Part shown: in pieces, positions 8,501 through 10,291 of the stretch
How positions within the stretch are numbered: position 1 is the first letter of the stretch
Layout of the letters: each line of letters starts with the position of its first letter
Origin: Phoronis pallida
Taxonomy: Eukaryota > Phoronida > Phoronidae
NCBI GenBank assembly: GCA_028565715.1
Contig: JAOXYC010244122.1
Location: 1-10,291, forward strand
Direction: 5' to 3'
DNA length: 10,291 bases
Position numbers and translations under genes: made by a program
Notes under the pieces: model-generated
Databases searched by the model: none
Told to the model about the DNA's origin: nothing
The model's input: only the letters and a program-made list of their open reading frames with translations

Positions 8501-9881
8501 TAGTAACGATAGTCGTCAGTCTGCTTACCCAACCAAGGAGACCTGATCAGGTGAGAGTTCCTTGACATGACGTGATATTCAATTATAAGTGATGACATAG
8601 TCGTCACTTTGTAGTCAGTCAGTGATCCATGCCGACCTCAGTGAAGCTGAGATACGTATCATGGCTACATGTTTAAAGACGAACACGGGCGGTGTAGATT
8701 CAGGTTTCCCCTATTCGTGTATACTTGCCAATTGTTTTGTCGAGGCTCCGGCCTTAGTTAGTTACCCCAACAAATTACATGTGCTTTTTCAAATTTCCAT
8801 TTACAGTGCTGTTGTGAATATGTTTTATTTGGTTGAATAAATTTATTTTAATTTTTAATTCGAGATTGAAATTTAAAAAGTTCAATCACAAATCTCAAAA
8901 GGATGGTCCTTTTTTGTCTTTAGCGGTAGGCCCTACTCTAATTGGGTGGATACGTCCACAGCCTTCACCCCACAGGTTGCCGACTTTAAACATTGCTGCC
9001 CACCTAGAACCGTCACAAGGTTTTTTAAAACTTGTTAAAACCTTGTGAATTTAAAAATTGGCAAATATTGTATATCTTTACTTATGTTTGCCATTGATTC
9101 AATTTTGTTCTTTTGACCAGTTGCATAAGGTCACGTGGTGGACCAGACATGATGACGAGGAGCCTTGTTTATCAGATGACGAGGAGGATGATGAGACATC
9201 AGAAGACCAGGTTCAATTAGAGATTGAACATCCACTGCCCTTACACAGTGAGTTATACTTCTAGAGTTACGTGACTACAAATAAGTTTGCAATCGTATCG
9301 CATAAACATCTCGCAAAGCCAATTATTGCATCGACGTCACGGTTATGAAATTCACAGATTAACGAGAATATTCAACAAACTATAAATTAAGGTAATAAAA
9401 TATGTTGTCGAGACCGGAGTGTATATAGATGAGTTAAAATAGATTTTAATATATTTTAACTCATCTATAAATTAAGGGATTAAAATGGGAAACATTCATA
9501 TCAAAGCAAAACATCTGTTCTGGAGTATGGTTTGCATCAAAGTGTTTGTTTCACGACATTTCTACTGTTTTGTTCTTTTAACTATTTCGTTACGTTGGAA
9601 GAAGTCATAAGTTGTTTTGCGGACCATTGGTTCAGATTGTTTTGATTTATTACAATGTGACGTTTGTTGCAGCAGAACATGAAACAATTGGTCGCCGGTG
9701 TCTCAAGTGGGCATGTGGATTAACTGATGAGGCTCCCAAACACCATAGTAAACAGGAACTAGCTGAGATGAGAAGACGAATGACGTCAATTGAAGAGAAA
9801 CAATCCTGGAGACTCAAACTTAATGTCACTGCAGTGGCCTTACTTGTTATAACTGTATTTCTGTTTGGTTTCTTTGCCTGA
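2454..9881 (+). CDS. SLC5-family sodium/solute cotransporter (SGLT-like), complete 12-exon gene
   Basis: Joining 12 exons (2454-2531, 3489-3560, 3980-4084, 4392-4451, 5309-5413, 5987-6092, 6339-6643, 6986-7229, 7721-8040, 8329-8550, 9121-9247, 9673-9881) gives 1953 nt, 650 residues and TGA, the usual SGLT length. Every intron is GT-AG and phases agree (introns 6, 8 and 11 phase 1, the rest phase 0). Family knowledge: SLC5 proteins are 14-helix plasma-membrane symporters that move sugars, inositol or related solutes using the Na+ gradient. Seen: SGLT-type FASNVG in the first core helix, [32 protein letters not shown], the full second SLC5 PROSITE-type signature (G456-V476), a cysteine-rich external loop (C327, C333, C337, C343) and a C-terminal helix ending FGFFA. 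Na+-site equivalents A57, V60, A371, S374 and S375 are present. Against human SGLT1, N78, E102, K321, W291 and Q457 are kept, but H83 is Met64 and Y290 is Val272. The family call is very secure; substrate and exact SLC5A paralogue are not. Confidence 0.96.
2569..2609 (+). repeat. Left direct repeat flanking MITE copy 1
   Basis: A segment running from TTAAGGTACGTAG through TTCTAGGGAATTTGGACTT to AGTTTAA, ending exactly in the left TTAA of the MITE. The same segment, with a 9-nt insertion (about TAGATCTAC), recurs at 2956-3005 beginning in the right TTAA. It is far longer than a 4-bp target duplication. Confidence 0.75.
2606..2959. mobile_element. TTAA-bounded MITE, complete copy 1, in intron 1
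   Basis: Both ends read TTAAAGATAC followed by T/G and GTCTCCTCG inward. The arms are inverted repeats of about 135-145 bp (2606-2741 and 2813-2959), sharing GATCTGGGGTCAAAATTC, AATTAACCTGCATC and GGTAAAGGGGTAAATTTGAG. The centre of about 70 bp is not palindromic. TTAA at both ends fits the target of piggyBac-type transposases. No ORF is present, so it is non-autonomous. A second copy begins at 10114 in opposite orientation. Confidence 0.8.
2956..3005 (+). repeat. Right direct repeat flanking MITE copy 1
   Basis: The partner of 2569-2609: TTAAGGTTCGTAG, a short extra stretch, then TTCTAGGGAATTTGGACTT and AGTTTAA. It begins in the MITE's right TTAA and itself ends in TTAA, so the unit is TTAA-bounded on both sides. 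Confidence 0.75.
3489..3560 (+). CDS. Exon 2: SGYFLAGR motif
   Basis: Residues 27-50, containing [14 protein letters not shown]. The family pattern GYFLAGR.M.W.P immediately precedes the first core helix of SGLTs. The acceptor is TTTCCAG and the donor GTGAGT; both introns are phase 0. The Arg/Ser-rich stretch before it ([10 protein letters not shown]) corresponds to the short cytoplasmic linker after helix 1. Confidence 0.92.
3561..3979 (+). other. Intron 2 (419 bp)
   Basis: GTGAGT donor and TTTCAG acceptor, phase 0. It contains a 93-codon + strand open frame (3656-3937) without family similarity that I can see; it is not needed for the transporter frame. No repeat is noticed. Confidence 0.75.
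3980..4084 (+). CDS. Exon 3: first core helix with Na+ and substrate residues
   Basis: Residues 51-85. It carries FASNVG (A57, N59, V60), [10 protein letters not shown] and YEWH with E83. Aligned with human SGLT1, A57 and V60 match Na+-site A76 and I79, N59 and E83 match sugar contacts N78 and E102, but the position of H83 is M64 within GAPMF. The outer-gate position F101 is Y82. Donor GTATGT, acceptor TTTCAG, phase 0 on both sides. Confidence 0.93.
4085..4391 (+). other. Intron 3 (307 bp)
   Basis: GTATGT donor and TTTCCAG acceptor, phase 0. AT-rich, with no repeats or motifs that stand out. Confidence 0.75.
4392..4451 (+). CDS. Exon 4: membrane helix [13 protein letters not shown]
   Basis: Residues 86-105, a short 60-nt exon encoding one hydrophobic helix that ends VPVYIASG. 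This matches the GW.FVP.YI..G segment of SGLTs. The acceptor is TTTCCAG and the donor GTGAGA, phase 0 on both sides. Confidence 0.92.
4566..4978. promoter_or_regulatory. Cluster of six TTCGGTCA words in intron 4
   Basis: The 8-mer occurs on the + strand at 4581, 4765, 4824 and 4971, and on the - strand at 4566 and 4952. About 0.01 would be expected by chance in this length. The first two form a hairpin (4566-4574 with 4580-4588). A TAGGTCA at 4779 lies among them. The words resemble nuclear-receptor half-sites (AGGTCA/CGGTCA); a decayed repeat is an equal alternative. Confidence 0.35.
4818..4995 (+). repeat. 31-bp direct repeat pair in intron 4
   Basis: 4818-4848 and 4965-4995 match at 28 of 31 positions (shared start CCCGTTTTCGGTCAC, then GCCTCTG). 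The second copy is preceded by GTGACCGAAA in inverse orientation at 4951-4960, making a local hairpin. The pair is part of the wider TTCGGTCA cluster in this intron. Confidence 0.7.
5309..5413 (+). CDS. Exon 5: [12 protein letters not shown] motif and next helix
   Basis: Residues 106-140. It begins [14 protein letters not shown], one of the most conserved SLC5 stretches (the loop before the next helix), then runs [18 protein letters not shown]. The acceptor follows a pyrimidine-rich CTCTCTTTTGAAG tract and the donor is GTAAGT, phase 0 on both sides. Confidence 0.93.
5503..5731. mobile_element. Fold-back element with arms of about 96 bp in intron 5
   Basis: Left arm 5503-5598 and right arm 5636-5731 are near-perfect inverted repeats (outer end GAAGAATAACACAAATATG, inner end AATGAGTTACATA), with only a few mismatches. 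The 37-bp spacer contains (AT)n. There is no coding capacity. The high arm identity suggests recent origin or ongoing conversion. The right arm holds a hammerhead-like CTGATGA...GAAAC core (see 5667-5695). Confidence 0.8.
5667..5695 (+). other. Degenerate hammerhead-ribozyme-like core
   Basis: CTGATGA, one unpaired T, a possible four-pair stem GGTT/AACC around an 8-nt loop, then GAAAC. This is the order of the hammerhead catalytic core (CUGAUGA, stem II, GAAA). I cannot form a good stem III with a cleavage triplet after it, and the left arm reads CTGATAA on its minus strand, which breaks the core. Related motifs occur in Penelope-like elements. Most likely an inactive remnant. Confidence 0.25.
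5987..6092 (+). CDS. Exon 6: [11 protein letters not shown] helix to first SLC5 signature
   Basis: Residues 141-175 plus the first base of codon 176. It covers the helix [12 protein letters not shown] and the start of the first SLC5 signature (TAVYTVVG, continued by GLVTV in exon 7). The final position of that signature is Thr180, where the strict PROSITE pattern expects Ser, Ala or Pro. The donor is GTAAGT, phase 1. Confidence 0.92.
6339..6643 (+). CDS. Exon 7: YTDTLQ helix, external loop, WCNDQ segment
   Basis: Residues 176 (split) to 277. D185 in YTDTLQ matches SGLT1 D204. The extracellular loop holds an N-glycosylation sequon N234-H-T236, near SGLT1's glycosylated Asn, and C237, equivalent to C255. 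PWPG then leads into the helix WVWCNDQ, whose V272 replaces the usual inner-gate Tyr (Y290 in SGLT1) while W273 is kept. The acceptor is TTTGCACAG and the donor GTGATG, phase 1 in and phase 0 out. Confidence 0.93.
6723..6746. repeat. 24-bp perfect palindrome in intron 7
   Basis: CAGAGGAGGCAG and its exact complement CTGCCTCCTCTG with no spacer. It is preceded by AGCCGTAGCTACCATTGAGG and followed by an A-rich stretch. The similar words CACCTCTGAAAT and CTCTGAAAT recur at about 6809-6820 and 6742-6750. It looks like the terminus of a dispersed repeat, but I cannot name the family. Confidence 0.6.
6986..7229 (+). CDS. Exon 8: VQRCLAAKN motif and cysteine-rich external loop
   Basis: Residues 278-358 plus one base of codon 359. 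It starts [18 protein letters not shown], a hallmark SGLT cytoplasmic turn, then a helix with K303 (SGLT1 K321, a sugar contact) and PGMISR. The external loop has C327, C333, C337 and C343 at the same spacing as in SGLT1, followed by GCTNIAYP. The donor is GTACGT, phase 1. Confidence 0.93.
7362..7583 (-). mobile_element. tRNA-derived SINE in intron 8, antisense to the gene
   Basis: Read on the minus strand from 7583, it starts with a tRNA-like head holding a polymerase III A box (TAGTCTAGTGGT, plus 7565-7576) and B box (GGTTCGAATCC, plus 7522-7532). An unrelated body of about 80 nt follows (7437-7515), then an AT-rich tail with TATG repeats and a T-rich end at about 7362-7436. This head-body-tail order defines tRNA SINEs. 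I see no clear target duplications, so the ends are approximate. Confidence 0.8.
7515..7583 (-). other. tRNA-like head of the SINE (not a functional tRNA)
   Basis: The A and B boxes are intact, and the anticodon-loop position reads CTATTAA. However, the T stem has mismatches and the anticodon stem is poor, so a folded working tRNA is unlikely. It is best read as an internal polymerase III promoter inherited from a tRNA. Confidence 0.65.
7721..8040 (+). CDS. Exon 9: Na+-site helix, ISIAW helix, sugar-site Gln
   Basis: Residues 359-465. [14 protein letters not shown] supplies A371, S374 and S375, equivalent to the Na2 site residues of vSGLT and SGLT1. VGISIAWLP is another family hallmark. D436, Q439 and S442 match SGLT1 D454, Q457 and T460; the outer-gate F453 position is W435. 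It ends [10 protein letters not shown], the first half of the second SLC5 signature. The acceptor has a long pyrimidine tract ending TTTTTAG; the donor is GTACGG, phase 0. Confidence 0.93.
8329..8550 (+). CDS. Exon 10: GAFWGL signature half and HYLYF helix
   Basis: Residues 466-539. [11 protein letters not shown] completes the second SLC5 signature. C493 sits where SGLT1 C511 pairs with C255, so a C237-C493 disulfide is likely. [14 protein letters not shown] and the helix to VVSLLTQP follow, as in SGLTs. The acceptor is GTTTCCAG and the donor GTGAGA, phase 0. An ATG at 8287 is in frame but lies in intron 9 and is not a start. Confidence 0.92.
8551..9120 (+). other. Intron 10 (570 bp)
   Basis: GTGAGA donor and GACCAG acceptor, phase 0. 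Apart from the hairpin at 9013-9048, it holds a 72-codon open frame at 8622-8840 with no recognised similarity. No exon is needed here, since residues 539 and 540 join directly in the family-typical order. Confidence 0.7.
9013..9048. repeat. 12-bp hairpin in intron 10
   Basis: TCACAAGGTTTT (9013-9024) and its exact complement (9037-9048) around 12 nt. It lies about 70 nt upstream of the exon 11 acceptor. No function is evident. Confidence 0.5.
9121..9247 (+). CDS. Exon 11: acidic cytoplasmic loop
   Basis: Residues 540-581 plus one base of codon 582. It opens [11 protein letters not shown], a conserved SGLT segment after helix 13, then turns strongly acidic: 14 of the 19 residues D550-D568 include Asp, Glu, Ser or Thr, with the run D558-E564 wholly acidic. 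S557, T565 and S566 sit in an acidic context typical of casein kinase 2 sites (inference). The acceptor is TTTTGACCAG, donor GTGAGT, phase 1. Confidence 0.88.
9248..9672 (+). other. Intron 11 (425 bp)
   Basis: GTGAGT donor, phase 1, ending in a tandem GCAGCAG acceptor. It contains the inverted/direct repeat at 9380-9489; nothing else is recognised. Confidence 0.75.
9380..9489. repeat. Inverted repeat flanked by direct repeat, intron 11
   Basis: An 18-bp inverted repeat (TATAGATGAGTTAAAATA at 9424-9441 with 9452-9469) sits between two copies of CTATAAATTAAGG followed by an AAAAT word (9380-9401 and 9465-9486). The right direct repeat overlaps the end of the right arm. It could be a tiny fold-back element with a long target duplication or a local slippage product. 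Confidence 0.6.
9673..9881 (+). CDS. Exon 12: C-terminal loop, last membrane helix and stop
   Basis: Codon 582 (split) to 650 and TGA. A charged segment ([18 protein letters not shown]) leads to a final helix from about L631 to A650, ending FGFFA. Ending directly on a hydrophobic C-terminal helix is typical of SGLTs. The acceptor is tandem, GCAGCAG: using the first AG gives Thr-Glu at 582-583, using the second (exon from 9676) gives a single Lys, both in frame. Confidence 0.92.
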
Positions 9882-9987
9882 AAGCGAATTACGAAATTGA
9901 TTTCTATAGGAAAGGTTTTACAAGGTGAAACGATCAGAGCCATAATATTAGAAAATATTCTTTAAGAGGAACACAATTCATGAAATG

Positions 9988-9993
9988 AATAAA
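9988..9993 (+). terminator. Polyadenylation signal AATAAA
   Basis: Canonical AATAAA 107 nt after the stop codon, followed at 10002-10010 by a T-rich GTTTTTTTC downstream element. Cleavage is expected about 10-25 nt after the hexamer. This gives a short 3' UTR. Confidence 0.75.
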
Positions 9994-10011
9994 ACACACA
10001 GCGTTTTTTTC

Positions 10012-10017
10012 AATAAA
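10012..10017 (+). terminator. Second AATAAA, possible alternative poly(A) signal
   Basis: A second AATAAA 24 nt after the first, just before the inverted repeat at 10024. It could serve as an alternative signal, but no clear GT-rich element follows, so the first is preferred. Confidence 0.35.
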
Positions 10018-10023
10018 TCCATA

Positions 10024-10117
10024 TTAATATTTACAATATATACAGGAACAGAGCACTAACGTTTCACAGCCATCCTTGCTGTTAGTGCTCTGTTCCTGTA
10101 TATATTGCAAATATTAA
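10024..10117. repeat. TTAA-bounded hairpin just after the gene
   Basis: Arms 10024-10060 and 10081-10117 pair with one mismatch over 37 nt (ACAGGAACAGAGCACTAAC and its complement in the centre) around a 20-nt loop. Both outer ends are TTAA, and the right TTAA is also the first four bases of MITE copy 2. It begins 7 nt after the second AATAAA, so it lies just beyond the expected mRNA end. Confidence 0.8.
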
Positions 10118-10291
10118 AGATACTGTCTCCTTGTTGGTGAGGATCTGGGGTCAAAATTCAAATCAACTTGAAAGTACGAGTTCTTTAATGCATATAATTA
10201 ACCTGCATCATAGTAAAAAAATTCTTAAAAAATAGGTAAAGGGGTAAATTTGAGCTTTTTACCCTAAAAAAGTGTAAATTTCGAAAACCTT
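10114..10291. mobile_element. Same MITE, copy 2, cut by window end
   Basis: Starts TTAAAGATACTGTCTCC and carries the same arm blocks as copy 1. Its inner part (CTTTTT.CCTAAAAAAGTGTA then TTTCGAAAACCTT) matches the reverse complement of the copy 1 centre, so the two copies lie in inverted orientation either side of most of the gene. About half of the expected 354 bp is inside the window. Confidence 0.8.

Noticed and set aside
8622-8840. 72-codon frame in intron 10
   Set aside because: No family similarity and not flanked by splice sites that would keep the transporter frame.
1-10291. Prokaryotic operon, CRISPR array, phage or viral content
   Set aside because: The single gene is split by 11 GT-AG introns with animal promoter and poly(A) signals. 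No regularly spaced repeats, viral proteins or bacterial signals are seen.

Overview
The window is animal nuclear DNA carrying one protein-coding gene on the + strand, split into 12 coding exons between 2454 and 9881. All 11 introns have GT-AG ends, and the joined reading frame is 650 codons plus a stop. The protein is a complete SLC5 / sodium-solute symporter of the SGLT (sodium/glucose cotransporter) branch. Nothing looks bacterial or viral. AT-rich introns of 0.25-0.96 kb, fold-back (MITE-like) repeats, a tRNA-derived SINE and several copies of the TAGGCCTA-type word point to a marine invertebrate. A deuterostome such as an echinoderm or hemichordate is my guess, held with low confidence.

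Layout. 1-2010: upstream intergenic DNA with no convincing gene, holding three fold-back repeats (763-802, 1155-1234, about 1594-1833) and a short direct repeat. 2014-2260: likely core promoter, with a run of GATA-type sites, a TATA box (2223-2230) and an initiator at about 2252. 2252-2453: predicted 5' UTR with a 20-codon upstream ORF directly abutting a start-stop element (ATG TAG). 2454-9881: the transporter gene. 9882 to about 10010: 3' UTR with AATAAA at 9988. 10024-10291: a TTAA-bounded hairpin directly abutting a second, cut-off copy of the MITE that also lies in intron 1.

The introns host most of the non-coding structure. Intron 1 has a complete 354-bp TTAA-bounded MITE flanked by direct repeats. 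Intron 4 has a cluster of the 8-mer TTCGGTCA and a 31-bp direct repeat. Intron 5 has a fold-back element with arms of about 96 bp carrying a hammerhead-like core. Intron 7 has a 24-bp perfect palindrome. Intron 8 has a minus-strand tRNA-derived SINE. Intron 11 has an inverted repeat flanked by a direct repeat and ends in a NAGNAG tandem acceptor.

Functionally the gene should make a Na+-coupled plasma-membrane symporter. Its Na+-site residues, the Lys and Gln that contact sugar in SGLT1, the extracellular cysteines and the second SLC5 signature are all present. Two sugar-site positions differ (His83 to Met, Tyr290 to Val, human SGLT1 numbering), so the substrate may not be glucose. I see no new multi-gene system here. 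The points most worth a second look are the altered substrate site, the uORF arrangement, the intron 4 motif cluster and the paired MITEs.
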